Shown: one piece after another, positions 55,247-64,000 of the stretch
Position numbering within the stretch: the first letter of the stretch is position 1
How the letters are laid out: every line of letters begins with the position of its first letter
Assembly (NCBI RefSeq): GCF_018882335.1
Contig: NZ_JACVOS010000001.1
Coordinates: 124,001 to 188,000 of the forward strand
Source of the DNA: Polynucleobacter sp. AM-25C3
GTDB taxonomy: Bacteria > Pseudomonadota > Gammaproteobacteria > Burkholderiales > Burkholderiaceae
Length of the DNA stretch: 64,000 bases
Reading direction: 5' to 3'
Program-made: the position numbers and the translations under genes
Notes under the pieces: generated by a model
Databases searched by the model: none
Told to the model about the DNA's origin: nothing
The model's input: only the letters and a program-made list of their open reading frames with translations

Positions 55247-56161
55247 CTATTGCCCATTAAAGGGGGAGATCGTGGGCTGAACTACAGTTCCACAGGCTAA
55301 TTCATCGATTTCCGTCTCATCAATTGCCTTATCACCGGCTGATCTGGCGGCAATACCGGTTAGCTCTGTGGAGATCTCCAGTTTTTTGAAATCAAATGCT
55401 TCCCCATCCATTAAATGGGAGGGGACGATATGGTGCATGGAGCGGAATAGATTCTCCACACGGCCAGGATGCTTCTTTTCCCATTCGCGCAACATCTCTT
55501 TCATAGCACCACGCTGCAAATTGGGCTGACTGCCACAGAGATTACACGGAATAATCGGGAAGTTCATATCCACCGCATAACGCTCAAGCAATTTTTCCGG
55601 AACATAAGCCAGAGGACGAATCACAAGGTGCTTGCCGTCATCTGAGCGCAACTTCGGTGGCATGGCTTTGAGCTTGCCTGCAAAAAACATATTCAATAAC
55701 AATGTTTCCAAGATGTCATCGCGGTGATGTCCTAAAGCAATCTTGGTCGCACCCAGCTCGTCTGCCACACGATACAAAATGCCACGACGCAAACGAGAAC
55801 ACAATCCACAAGTCGTCTTGCCTTCCGGAATAACGCGCTTCACAATGCTGTAGGTGTCTTGGTTTTCAATATGGTACTGAACACCTAAAGCCTTCAAATA
55901 GTTTGGCAAAATCTCTGCCGGAAATTCGGGCTGTTTTTGATCCAAATTGACAGCAACAATTTCAAAATCAATTGGGGCGCGCTCACGCAACTTTAAAAGG
56001 ATGTCGAGCATCGCATAACTATCTTTACCACCTGACAAACACACCATCACTTTATCGCCATCTTCGATCATGCCAAAGTCGCCAATCGCTTGACCAACTA
56101 AACGGCATAGCTTTTTCTCAAGCTTATTTTCTTCGAAGACGACTTTGCGGATATCACTCAT
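55247..56161 (-). CDS. ttcA: tRNA 2-thiocytidine(32) synthetase
   Basis: ATP-dependent tRNA thiolase of 304 residues using a 4Fe-4S cluster. The PP-loop SGGKDS is at 43-48. Cluster cysteines are Cys118 and Cys121 ([12 protein letters not shown]) plus one in [33 protein letters not shown] is also typical. It lies 28 bases after folB. Confidence 0.96.
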   Translation of the reverse strand: MSDIRKVVFEENKLEKKLCRLVGQAIGDFGMIEDGDKVMVCLSGGKDSYAMLDILLKLRERAPIDFEIVAVNLDQKQPEFPAEILPNYLKALGVQYHIENQDTYSIVKRVIPEGKTTCGLCSRLRRGILYRVADELGATKIALGHHRDDILETLLLNMFFAGKLKAMPPKLRSDDGKHLVIRPLAYVPEKLLERYAVDMNFPIIPCNLCGSQPNLQRGAMKEMLREWEKKHPGRVENLFRSMHHIVPSHLMDGEAFDFKKLEISTELTGIAARSAGDKAIDETEIDELACGTVVQPTISPFNGQ

Positions 56162-56189
56162 AGCTACTGAATTATTTTATTAACTCTAT

Positions 56190-56585
56190 TTAGACTTGCT
56201 TCATTCGAAACACTTCAACGCCAACCGAGTGGCAATCGGGATAGACATCAGGTTTGGCTGTACTGACACGAGCGGCAATGACTTTAGGATGCAGCAACAT
56301 CGCAGTCACAATGTCATCGCAGAAGGTTTCTTGTAAATGGATATGGCCCTGCGAAGACCGCGCCTTAATGGTTTCACGCATGAAGTCATAGTCCACCACC
56401 TCCTCTAGCAAGTCTTTAGAGGGGGTATTCATATTCAAAGGGATATAGAGATCCACATTGAGGATGACGCGCTGCTCAGCTTTCTTCTCAAAATCATGTA
56501 CGCCGATATTGATATAGATCTCATAGTCTCGCAAAAATAAGCGACGGCAATCAACTAAAGCTGGATGGGAAAGAATAGCGTGCAT
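56190..56585 (-). CDS. folB: Dihydroneopterin aldolase
   Basis: Folate-pathway enzyme converting dihydroneopterin to 6-hydroxymethyl-dihydropterin. The 131 residues include LRDYEIYINIGVHDFEKKAEQ, VVDYDFMRETIKARSS and a conserved glutamate in LQETFCDDI. It sits between the FolM-like reductase (25 bases upstream) and ttcA, so it probably pairs with the reductase in pterin metabolism. Confidence 0.93.
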   Translation of the reverse strand: MHAILSHPALVDCRRLFLRDYEIYINIGVHDFEKKAEQRVILNVDLYIPLNMNTPSKDLLEEVVDYDFMRETIKARSSQGHIHLQETFCDDIVTAMLLHPKVIAARVSTAKPDVYPDCHSVGVEVFRMKQV

Positions 56586-56610
56586 AAATTTTTATTCTGT
56601 ATTGAAATTC

Positions 56611-57432
56611 TTAATTTTTTTTAAACATCACATCACGTGAAGATGGCAGCAGATGTTGTCCGCCATCGACGTATAAGGTAGTGCCAGTGATCGCATTGGA
56701 GCCTGCTAAAAATACCGCCGCCTTAGCAATATCATCTGGAGTTGAGGACTTACCCAATGGCGTCATCTGATGTGCTTTAGTAAAGCCTGCTTTAGTTTGA
56801 TCGCCAGAAGTCAGCGTAATGCCAGGAGCTAAACCCACTACTCTGAGATGAGGGCCAAAATCAACCGCCAACACTTCAACCGAAGTGAAAAGTGCAGCTT
56901 TTGATAATGTGTAAGACAAATAATCTGGATTGAGATTAATCAATTTTTGATCGAGCAATTGAATCACCGAAGGAATGGAGACATCCCCTTCGCTTGCTTT
57001 CTTCATCTGATTCTTTTGATGTTTGAACATCAACTGAGACAACAGGATTGGTGCAGCTAAATTGACCTGCATGTGATCTTGCAAGCTTTTGCTGCTCAAT
57101 GGGGTATCGGAATTGGCGCGATCGTATTCAAAGATTGAGGCGCTATTGACTAGGCACTGTAGATTCTCAAATTCGGTAGAAACGACAGAAAACAGGTCCT
57201 TAACTTCCACTTCCTTAGCAAGGTCCGCTCTGAATGCCGTGGCCTTACGTCCCAGACTCTGGATTTCTGCCACAGTAGCCCTGGCATCGGGTTCAGACTG
57301 GCCATAATGAACCGCGACATCCCAGCCTTGGCGAGCAAACTCCAAGGCAATTTCCCGACCTAGACGCTTGGCAGCGCCGGTCACTAAAACTGCTTTATTT
57401 TGCCGAGGTTGTGGATTTGAACTCAAGTTCAC
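56611..57432 (-). CDS. FolM-like pteridine/dihydrofolate reductase (SDR)
   Basis: A 273-residue SDR. The cofactor motif TGAAKRLGREIAL (18-30) has the Arg of the TGxxxRxG type found in pteridine reductases and FolM. The catalytic Tyr174 and Lys178 are in YTLSK, with D161 as in pteridine reductases. Next to folB, a role in tetrahydromonapterin or folate reduction is likely. An alternative is a generic SDR. Confidence 0.88.
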   Translation of the reverse strand: MNLSSNPQPRQNKAVLVTGAAKRLGREIALEFARQGWDVAVHYGQSEPDARATVAEIQSLGRKATAFRADLAKEVEVKDLFSVVSTEFENLQCLVNSASIFEYDRANSDTPLSSKSLQDHMQVNLAAPILLSQLMFKHQKNQMKKASEGDVSIPSVIQLLDQKLINLNPDYLSYTLSKAALFTSVEVLAVDFGPHLRVVGLAPGITLTSGDQTKAGFTKAHQMTPLGKSSTPDDIAKAAVFLAGSNAITGTTLYVDGGQHLLPSSRDVMFKKN

Positions 57433-57457
57433 TTAAATTCTCTTAGACTAGCGAGCT

Positions 57458-58645
57458 ATGGATATTACCTTGACCAGCCTTGAAACGGCTCATACCGAAC
57501 TTCTTAGTCAAAAAATAATGACTGAAATCGCCTCTCAAGGCGGTTGGATGCCCTTTTCAAGATATATGGAAATGGCTTTATACGAGCCAGGAATGGGCTA
57601 TTACAGTGCTGGAGCCCATAAATTGGGGGCTGGCGGGGATTTCACGACCGCGCCTGAGCTCTCCCCCTTATTTGGTGCCGCCATTGTTTCCACCCTGCTA
57701 CCCATTCTTGAAGGTCTCAAAGCTCAAGGGCTCCCTACCCAGATTCTGGAGTTTGGCGCTGGCACTGGAAAGCTCGCTGAATCCATTTTGACCCGTCTAC
57801 ATGATCTGGGTTTTGAATTAGATTGTTACGACATCATCGAGATCTCGCCTGATCTAGCCCAAAGACAAGAGGATCACCTCAAGACTCTCGCGGCGAAGCT
57901 CAGCCTATCTACTCAATACAATTGGCTGAGTGCTTTACCCAGCAATTTCAAGGGCATCATTTTGGCTAACGAGGTAATTGATGCCATACCTTTTGATGCC
58001 ATCATTTATCAAAATGGCTTTTGGTATTGGCAAGGGGTTTCAGTCATTGATGGCAAGTTTGCATGGGCAACGGGAAAACCCGTCGAGCACTCCCTGCTAC
58101 CAGAAGCCCTACTCGCAGGTCATTTTTCAGAAGGCTACGTCACTGAATTACACGCTCCAGCAAATGCATGGATGCGCCAAGTAGCCAAACATCTCGATAC
58201 CGGCCTCTTCCTCACTTTTGATTACGGCTTCCCGGTAGCAGAGTACTACCATCCCCAAAGACTAGAGGGCACGCTCATGGCTCACCATCGCCATCATGCC
58301 ATTCAAGATCCATTTCATCTTCCGGGGCTTTGTGACCTAACAACCCATGTGGAATGGTCGCAGATTGCACGTAGCGCACTCGAAGATCCAGTCGATGATG
58401 TTTATCTCAGCAACCAAGCAAGCTATCTGCTTGATGCAGGCATAGGCGATATCGCCCTAGAAGTTGGCGACCCCAGCAATCCAGAAACTTTCTTGCCGAT
58501 TTCTAATGCATTGCAAAAGTTATTGTCTGAAGCAGAGATGGGGGAGTTGTTTAAGGTCTTTGCTTTTTCAAAGCAATTAAATGATGTCCTTCCGGGTCAC
58601 TCGTTAGAAGACTTGCCCGGGCTGCGAGGTAGAAACCGACTCTAG
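57458..58645 (+). CDS. MidA/NDUFAF7-family SAM-dependent methyltransferase
   Basis: A 395-residue COG1565 protein. GGWMPFSRYMEMALYEPGMG is the family start, GGDFTTAPELSPLFGAAI follows, and the SAM motif ILEFGAGTGKLAESIL is intact. The mitochondrial relative NDUFAF7 methylates an arginine of a complex I subunit; the bacterial substrate is not established. It is divergent from the FolM-like gene by 25 bases. Confidence 0.93.
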   Translation: MDITLTSLETAHTELLSQKIMTEIASQGGWMPFSRYMEMALYEPGMGYYSAGAHKLGAGGDFTTAPELSPLFGAAIVSTLLPILEGLKAQGLPTQILEFGAGTGKLAESILTRLHDLGFELDCYDIIEISPDLAQRQEDHLKTLAAKLSLSTQYNWLSALPSNFKGIILANEVIDAIPFDAIIYQNGFWYWQGVSVIDGKFAWATGKPVEHSLLPEALLAGHFSEGYVTELHAPANAWMRQVAKHLDTGLFLTFDYGFPVAEYYHPQRLEGTLMAHHRHHAIQDPFHLPGLCDLTTHVEWSQIARSALEDPVDDVYLSNQASYLLDAGIGDIALEVGDPSNPETFLPISNALQKLLSEAEMGELFKVFAFSKQLNDVLPGHSLEDLPGLRGRNRL

Positions 58646-58649
58646 AGAT

Positions 58650-59789
58650 CTAGCTGCCGAGCTCAGCAGTAATGGCTGACAGCCTTGCAACATCGACTGC
58701 ACTACGAATTCTTTCGCCATTAGATCGATCTTCGGCTGGAACACTCGCAATAATCTCTGCGGTATTAAGAGATTGTGCTTTTTGCATTGCCTGAATTAAG
58801 GGGTCCACATTCAAGCCAATGCGTTTAGCCAAGTCAAGCAAAGCTTGCGCGCGCTCTGGTTTGCGCCAGACATCGGCTCGATTGAACCAAGTTAATACAC
58901 CTATAGCTTGATAGCTTCGACCTGCTAGGCTTGCAGTCTTTTCAATTAGTAAATTGAGTTCGCTAAATATTTCACTGAAATCGCGCACTTCATTTGGCAT
59001 CTTTACACACTCTGCCCACGACCGAATTTCCATCGGAGACAAATGCATCAGGACAATTGCACAGCGCTCATCCAAACAACTATCTACTGAATGCAAGTGG
59101 GTGATCAATTCCTCACGATATTCTTCTTTGGCCAAATTGCTTGTGAGGGCTGATGGCAGTAATGTTTTAGCCGCGCCTGTATCTAGAAGCACTTGAAACA
59201 TCCGCATTGGCTTGTGGGCTGTCAATCCTCTAGCCAACTCCTGCCAAATTCTTTCGGCAGAGAGCGCTAACAATTCATTGGATTGAACAATCTCTCGCAA
59301 GGCATCCATTGTTTCTGGCGCTACTATGAATTCCGGAAAGCGCGCTGCAAAACGGGCGATGCGCAATAGACGCAATGGGTCTTCCGCAAATGCATCTGAA
59401 ACATGCCTGAATATTTTAGCTGCTAAATCTTGTTGGCCGTTGTATGGATCCAAGATAGGCCCAATCCGTTTTCCGTCAGCGCCCACCTCTTGTGCTATCG
59501 CATTGATCGTAAGATCGCGGCGCTCTAAATCTTGCTCCAGCGTGACAGTAGGATCTGCGTAAAACATAAACCCTTTATAGCCCTTGCCGGTTTTACGTTC
59601 AGTACGAGCTAGGGCATATTCCGCTTGGGTTTCTGGATGCAAGAAGACTGGGAAATCTTTTCCTACCGGACGATAACCCTGGGCAATCATCTCCTCAACA
59701 CTGGAGCCAACAACTACGTAATCGATGTCGTGCATCGGCAAACCCATGAGGGTATCCCGAATAGCACCACCAACTGCATAGATCTTCAT
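58650..59789 (-). CDS. cca: CCA-adding tRNA nucleotidyltransferase, HD motif lost
   Basis: Adds or repairs the 3' CCA of tRNA. The polymerase head has GGAIRDTLMG and the metal-binding DID (Asp21, Asp23) in MHDIDYVVVG. RRDLTINAIAQE and DPLRLLRIARFAARFPEF are conserved, then WRKPERAQALL at the C-terminus. At 379 residues it is about 30 shorter than E. coli Cca. The loss lies where the HD phosphohydrolase motif (HDLGK) should be: VLMHLSPMEIRSW is found instead. Nucleotidyl transfer should persist while phosphatase activity is probably lost. Confidence 0.94.
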   Translation of the reverse strand: MKIYAVGGAIRDTLMGLPMHDIDYVVVGSSVEEMIAQGYRPVGKDFPVFLHPETQAEYALARTERKTGKGYKGFMFYADPTVTLEQDLERRDLTINAIAQEVGADGKRIGPILDPYNGQQDLAAKIFRHVSDAFAEDPLRLLRIARFAARFPEFIVAPETMDALREIVQSNELLALSAERIWQELARGLTAHKPMRMFQVLLDTGAAKTLLPSALTSNLAKEEYREELITHLHSVDSCLDERCAIVLMHLSPMEIRSWAECVKMPNEVRDFSEIFSELNLLIEKTASLAGRSYQAIGVLTWFNRADVWRKPERAQALLDLAKRIGLNVDPLIQAMQKAQSLNTAEIIASVPAEDRSNGERIRSAVDVARLSAITAELGS

Positions 59790-59793
59790 GTGA

Positions 59794-60702
59794 TTACTGC
59801 ATACCTTCTAACGTGCGACGACTAATACCGAATACTTTAGTCAACGCATCAACACTATTGAGCGGCAGAATATTGGGCAACTGCATTGAGGCAATATTGT
59901 CGCGCGACATTAAAGTCGGAACCGGCAAGAATTCAAATGCGAGTGCTTGTAGATATCCCACAAAGGCAGGAACAGGAATGATGGCGCATTTTGTGTTGAC
60001 CTTACGCGCAGCAAACTCCACAATTTCTTTCATGGTGTAAACGGTGGGTCCCACCAAATCATAAGATTGATGAATAGTCGATGGCATCTTCAGAGCCATC
60101 GTAAAGGCGGTGGCTACATCATCCACGCTCACTGGCTGAAACTGCGCTCCAGAGTTTGCCAAAGGCATCGCTGGAAAAAGCTTGGTGAGTTTTTCGAACA
60201 AGTTAATGAATTGATCTTGTCCGCCAAAAATGACTGAGGGTCTAAAGATGGTCCAATCTAAATTGCTGGCTTTTACTGCAGCCTCGCCATCACCCTTGCT
60301 ACGCTGATACATCGATGGGCCATTAGAATCCGCTCCTAATGCACTCATATGCAAGTAGCGCTTGAGGCCATTCATTTGCATGGCTGTAATGATATTTTTT
60401 GGCGGCTCGACATGAGCTGCCTGAAAAACTTTTCCATAAGGCACTGCAGGCTTATCATGCAATACGCCCACTAAGTTAATGACTGCACCGCTCGGCTTGA
60501 TTCGTGAGCAAAGCTCTTGAAGGGAGTCAAACTCATGCACATCGGCATCCTCTAAATGCACCTTAGGCAGCATTCGTAATTCACGCGCAGCAGCTAGATG
60601 ACGGGTAGGCAATAAAACAGAATAGCCTCCTGCTTGTAACTGAGCAGCCAAAACTCGACCCACAAAACCGTTACCGCCGATTAGCAGAATGTCATATTTC
60701 AT
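59794..60702 (-). CDS. NDUFA9-like NAD(P)-binding protein (extended SDR)
   Basis: A 302-residue atypical SDR. The N-terminal dinucleotide loop is LIGGNGFVGRVLAAQL. VINLVGVLHD, the active-site-like region HMSALGADSNGPSMYQRSKGDGE and FRPSVIFGGQDQFINLF match the complex I NDUFA9 subfamily. Function in bacteria is not established; a link to ubiquinone or complex I has been proposed. It ends 4 bases before the cca start. Confidence 0.92.
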   Translation of the reverse strand: MKYDILLIGGNGFVGRVLAAQLQAGGYSVLLPTRHLAAARELRMLPKVHLEDADVHEFDSLQELCSRIKPSGAVINLVGVLHDKPAVPYGKVFQAAHVEPPKNIITAMQMNGLKRYLHMSALGADSNGPSMYQRSKGDGEAAVKASNLDWTIFRPSVIFGGQDQFINLFEKLTKLFPAMPLANSGAQFQPVSVDDVATAFTMALKMPSTIHQSYDLVGPTVYTMKEIVEFAARKVNTKCAIIPVPAFVGYLQALAFEFLPVPTLMSRDNIASMQLPNILPLNSVDALTKVFGISRRTLEGMQ

Positions 60703-60725
60703 AAAACTCCAGTGTGGTTGAAATG

Positions 60726-62684
60726 CTAAGGTAGCTCAGATGCGTTTGCTGCTTTAGGAGTGATTACTCCTAAGCGCTGCTTTAAAGACTGCGTCTGTCC
60801 ATGCATCACTGATGAATAATACGTTGCATTGGCCAAAACATTTTTTACATAGGTTCGCGTCTCATTAAACGGAATGGTTTCTGCGAAGATCGCGCCCTCT
60901 GTTGGGCTTGTCAATTTTTCACGCCAAGTTTTTGAGCGGGAAGGTCCGGCGTTATAAGCTGCAGAAGCCAATACCCAAGAACCATCTAAATCCACCAAGA
61001 CCATATTCAAATAATTACTACCTAAAGTTAAATTAGTATTGGTATCGGCAAGCTTGTCATTGGTATAGGAGGTCATCCCAATTTTCTTGGCCACATATTT
61101 AGCAGTATTTGGCATCACCTGCATCAAACCAGACGCGCCCACCGAAGAAGAGGCATTCATGATGAAGCGCGATTCTTGACGAATCAGCCCATAAGCCCAA
61201 GCCAAGTTCAAATCAATTTGCTTAGCAATTGGCGATAGCTCATCACGATACGGAGTTGGGTAGCGCAAGCTAAAGTCATGCTCTAGCTTGGTGCGATCCG
61301 CAGTATTCACAACCCGGTCATACAGACCAATACGCTTAGCGTACTCGGCAGAGGCTAGCAACTGTTTATCAGTCATGTTGCGCAATTCCCAATTCCAGTC
61401 TCGATTACCCTCAAAGCGCAAATTCATGGCATAAAAGCGTTCGCCCCTAATAAAGCCTTTACGCTGAGACATAGCTTCGATTTCTGCATCGCTGACTTTA
61501 GTGCGTGCAGGCGCATGATTCGATTTACCCAGATCTTCCCGCGCAAGTTGGCCATAAAAGTTGTACTGGTCAGCAACGAGCTCAAGATTCTCGCGTGCTT
61601 TTTCATTTTGGCCCTCGACCTTCAATGCGCGTGCATACCAATAAGTCCAAGCAGGGTCTTTGCTGCGTACTGTTGGATTCATACCCTCAATTGCATTCTT
61701 TACCAGCATCCAATCCTTGGCACGCAAGCCCGCTCGCACCTTCCACTCTTGACCTTCAGTAGAGAGAAGTTCGTTGTAACCCAGTTCTTGTTGAAAGCGA
61801 TAGGCATCATCTGCGTTGGGATCTAGTTTTTTAGCGAGGAATTGCCCAATCACACCCCAAGCTACTGCCTGATTCTCTTTGCTATAACGAGACGCATTTT
61901 GTGAAAAATCTTTAAACGCTTTTGCAGGATCTGCTTTTGCTGCTTTCACAATGTCAGCAATGGGGTCTTCACCGCCTAAGCGGCGTGACATAGTGTCAAA
62001 ACCCATCTCACTGGCAGCGCGGCCGATTGCCTTTGCTTCACTCAGCGTCATTCCTCCAGCACCAACTAGAGCAGGTACCAATTCTTGGCAAGCCTGACCG
62101 AAATAACGTGGGTCCAATAATATTGCGCGTGCATCAATTGCAACTTTGGTTGGATTCTCACCTTGAGCCAATTTAGACTGCAAGGAATAACATTTCACCT
62201 GAGTATCGTCATCCAAAACAAACTTGGGATATTCGACATCAAAGCGCGACCAATCTTTTCGCTTACCCAAAACGAGCAACCAATCATTGCGCATCCGATC
62301 AGCTAAAGCAGTGCCTTGGTACTGATTTAGAAAAGCTTGTACCTGAGAGTCTGCATTGCTCTCGGCCCGTGCACCACCAGCACTATCAAATAGCTGGGGC
62401 TTGATGCGGAAATAGGCTACGTAGTCTTCGTATGGGTAATTAGAGAGGCTAGCAGCTAAGGTTTGAGCGCGAGCTACGTCATTTCTTTTGGCAGCCTCAC
62501 GCAATTCAATAAAAGTACGATCACCCTCAGTAATTTCAAAGGCTGAGATTCTGCTTTCTTTAGCGACAACAGCTTTCTTGGTCTTCTCTGCAGAAATGCT
62601 AGGCGCAGAAACTGCCAGGGCCAGAAATAGAATTCCGCCCACCGTTTTTTGCCAATCAATAAAAACATCAAACCTCTTTTTCAC
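60726..62684 (-). CDS. Soluble lytic murein transglycosylase (Slt70-like)
   Basis: Periplasmic peptidoglycan lyase of 652 residues. It starts at GTG 62684 (MKKRFDVFIDWQKTVGG); the N-terminal hydrophobic segment (about 13-31) is a signal peptide. A long alpha-helical superhelical part precedes the C-terminal GEWL-type catalytic domain: catalytic Glu in LIRQESRFIMNASSSVGA, then GLMQVMPNTAKYVAK and AYNAGPSRSKTW. The 46 bases to the divergent fau gene hold both promoters. Confidence 0.95.
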   Translation of the reverse strand: MKKRFDVFIDWQKTVGGILFLALAVSAPSISAEKTKKAVVAKESRISAFEITEGDRTFIELREAAKRNDVARAQTLAASLSNYPYEDYVAYFRIKPQLFDSAGGARAESNADSQVQAFLNQYQGTALADRMRNDWLLVLGKRKDWSRFDVEYPKFVLDDDTQVKCYSLQSKLAQGENPTKVAIDARAILLDPRYFGQACQELVPALVGAGGMTLSEAKAIGRAASEMGFDTMSRRLGGEDPIADIVKAAKADPAKAFKDFSQNASRYSKENQAVAWGVIGQFLAKKLDPNADDAYRFQQELGYNELLSTEGQEWKVRAGLRAKDWMLVKNAIEGMNPTVRSKDPAWTYWYARALKVEGQNEKARENLELVADQYNFYGQLAREDLGKSNHAPARTKVSDAEIEAMSQRKGFIRGERFYAMNLRFEGNRDWNWELRNMTDKQLLASAEYAKRIGLYDRVVNTADRTKLEHDFSLRYPTPYRDELSPIAKQIDLNLAWAYGLIRQESRFIMNASSSVGASGLMQVMPNTAKYVAKKIGMTSYTNDKLADTNTNLTLGSNYLNMVLVDLDGSWVLASAAYNAGPSRSKTWREKLTSPTEGAIFAETIPFNETRTYVKNVLANATYYSSVMHGQTQSLKQRLGVITPKAANASELP

Positions 62685-62730
62685 CGTCTTACCTTATCGA
62701 TTTACTATATCTGTTAATTTTCGCCTGATA

Positions 62731-63363
62731 ATGCTCTGTATGCACGGCAATTCTCCAAAAACGCTTCGGCAGGACTTGCTAGCCCAAAGAAAACAGTTTG
62801 TGGCCAGCGCAAGCTTTGCCCTGAAGAAAGCGGCAGTTTTGACTAATCTCGTCCGATTTATAGCGGATTGGGATGCCCACATTCAGTCGATTGCCTTGTA
62901 TTGCCCCATACAAGATGAATTGGACGTAAGGCCCACTCTACTGGCCTGGGCTGACAGCAAGGCAGGCAAAACACTCGCCCTACCATTTGCACGCCAAGAT
63001 AAACATTTGGATTTTTATGCCTGGCAAGAGGGTGACCTGCTGATTCCGAGTCGCCATGGCGTGCTGGAGCCTGACCCCAACAATCCTCGCAGACCTCAAG
63101 TCATGCCGGACTGCATCCTGATTCCCTGCGTAGGTTGGTCAGAATCTAGGGTGGGTGATAAAACGCATTATTGGCGACTGGGATATGGGGGCGGCTACTT
63201 TGACCGCACCTTAGCCCAGTTACGCAAAACCAAGCCAAACCTACTATGCGTAGGAATTGGCTTTAATTGGCAAAAATTAAATGCCCCTCAATGGCAGGCT
63301 CAAACACATGATGAGCCTTTAGATGCCATGCTGACTGAGTCAGGCTTACTTATTAAGACTTAG
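62731..63363 (+). CDS. fau: 5-formyltetrahydrofolate cyclo-ligase
   Basis: Recycles 5-formyl-THF to 5,10-methenyl-THF with ATP. About 210 residues from ATG 62731 (MLCMHGNSPKTLRQDLLAQR); ATG 62740 is an alternative. The N-terminal helix and phosphate-binding ALPFARQDKHLDFY are followed by the signature RLGYGGGYFDRTLAQL. The frame is open further upstream (to 62488) but that would cover the divergent slt start. Its last 18 bases overlap the convergent metF end. Confidence 0.94.
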   Translation: MLCMHGNSPKTLRQDLLAQRKQFVASASFALKKAAVLTNLVRFIADWDAHIQSIALYCPIQDELDVRPTLLAWADSKAGKTLALPFARQDKHLDFYAWQEGDLLIPSRHGVLEPDPNNPRRPQVMPDCILIPCVGWSESRVGDKTHYWRLGYGGGYFDRTLAQLRKTKPNLLCVGIGFNWQKLNAPQWQAQTHDEPLDAMLTESGLLIKT

Positions 63364-64000
63364 ATTGTCTGCAATCGCTAAAACGGCATCTGCCTGATTC
63401 AGTGAATAGAAATGCAATCCTGGGGCGCCAGCAGTTAAGAGTTGATCGCAAAGATCACTAACCACCTCTTCACCAAAAGCACGAATTGAGACAGTGTCAT
63501 CGCCATAAGACTGCAAACGCAATCGAATCCAACGCGGGATCTCCGCACCACAAGCGTCCGAAAAACGCAGCAACTGAGTGCTATTGGTAATCGGCATGAT
63601 TCCAGCGATAACCGGCTGAGTAACACCCAAGTCATACGCCTCATCCACAAAGCGAAAGTAAGCATCGCTGTTATAAAAATATTGGGTTACTGCAGAATTA
63701 GCGCCAGCCTTCATCTTTTGCACAAAGAAATCCACATCCGTAGCAGGTGATTTAGCCTGTGGATGTGTTTCTGGATAAGCTGCCACATCAATATGAAACC
63801 AATCGCCGGTTTCAGCGCGAATAAATTCGACCAATTCATTGGCGTGATGGAACTCACCATACTGACCCATGCCAGATGGTAAGTCGCCACGTAAAGCCAC
63901 AATCCGTTTAACACCTAATGCTTGGTATTGCTTCAACATCTCGCGCACGCTTTCACGTGAACTACCAACACAAGATAAGTGTGGCGCAACCGCAGCACCT
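63346..64000 (-). CDS. metF: Methylenetetrahydrofolate reductase (5' end outside window)
   Basis: The C-terminal part (about 217 codons) of the FAD-dependent enzyme that makes 5-methyl-THF, the methyl donor for MetH. It reads through the right edge without a start. Visible segments are GVKRIVALRGDLPSG, HIDVAAYPETHPQA, KAGANSAVTQYFYNSDAYFRF and IAGIMPITNSTQLLRF. The last 18 bases overlap fau. With split MetH and fau it completes the methyl-THF branch in this window. Confidence 0.96.
   Translation of the reverse strand, partial: GAAVAPHLSCVGSSRESVREMLKQYQALGVKRIVALRGDLPSGMGQYGEFHHANELVEFIRAETGDWFHIDVAAYPETHPQAKSPATDVDFFVQKMKAGANSAVTQYFYNSDAYFRFVDEAYDLGVTQPVIAGIMPITNSTQLLRFSDACGAEIPRWIRLRLQSYGDDTVSIRAFGEEVVSDLCDQLLTAGAPGLHFYSLNQADAVLAIADNLSLNK

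Overview
The window looks like a chromosomal stretch of a small-genome betaproteobacterium in Burkholderiaceae, most likely Polynucleobacter or a close relative. This is inferred from gene order and protein style, with no database search. The markers are a PhaM-type PHA granule protein, the gshA-gshB-EIIA-HPr-EI block, rhodanese-grxC-secB-gpsA, the ctaC-ctaD-(small ORF)-ctaG-DUF2970-ctaE oxidase operon, a MetH split into two genes, and DUF1840/DUF1289/DUF493 proteins. GC content seems well below that of typical Burkholderia. Coding density is very high, with many 1-4 base overlaps and no gap above 300 bases. I see no tRNA, rRNA, CRISPR array, insertion sequence or prophage.

Layout. 1-4.5 kb: aa3-type cytochrome c oxidase operon on the minus strand. 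4.6-9.6 kb: BioC-like protein, ComF, TrmL, GpsA, SecB, Grx, rhodanese and GpmA. 9.6-16.6 kb: Ctp protease, MoeB/ThiF-like E1, the regulatory PTS proteins and glutathione synthesis. 16.7-19.4 kb: TorF-type porin, GlnK and AmtB, with upstream sites resembling NtrC half-sites. 19.6-26.8 kb: UbiK, lipoate synthesis (DUF493-LipB-LipA), a VanZ-family protein, BirA-CoaX and an HldE adenylyltransferase domain. 26.9-31.7 kb: a tightly coupled plus-strand operon of glutathione peroxidase, FAD oxidoreductase, DUF1365, CFA-synthase-like methyltransferase and SDR, probably for membrane fatty-acid modification under oxidative stress. 31.7-39 kb: DsbA, SPOR protein, ArgS and split MetH. 39-43.3 kb: PhaM, MBL hydrolase, DUF1289, AcuI-like reductase, lipoprotein, flavin reductase and GST. 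43.4-49.3 kb: tripartite RND efflux system. 49.4-51.8 kb: MarR-DoxX-flavodoxin-pirin operon with an operator lying on its promoter. 51.9-64 kb: GlmS-GlmU, TtcA, FolB-FolM, MidA-like methyltransferase, CCA transferase, NDUFA9-like protein, lytic transglycosylase, Fau and MetF.

Most of this is core metabolism. The most interesting items are the lipid-modification operon, whose methyltransferase has substituted active-site residues; the BioC-like protein that has lost SAM motif I; the CCA transferase without a recognisable HD motif; the MarR operon with nested palindromes; and the porin-glnK-amtB control region.
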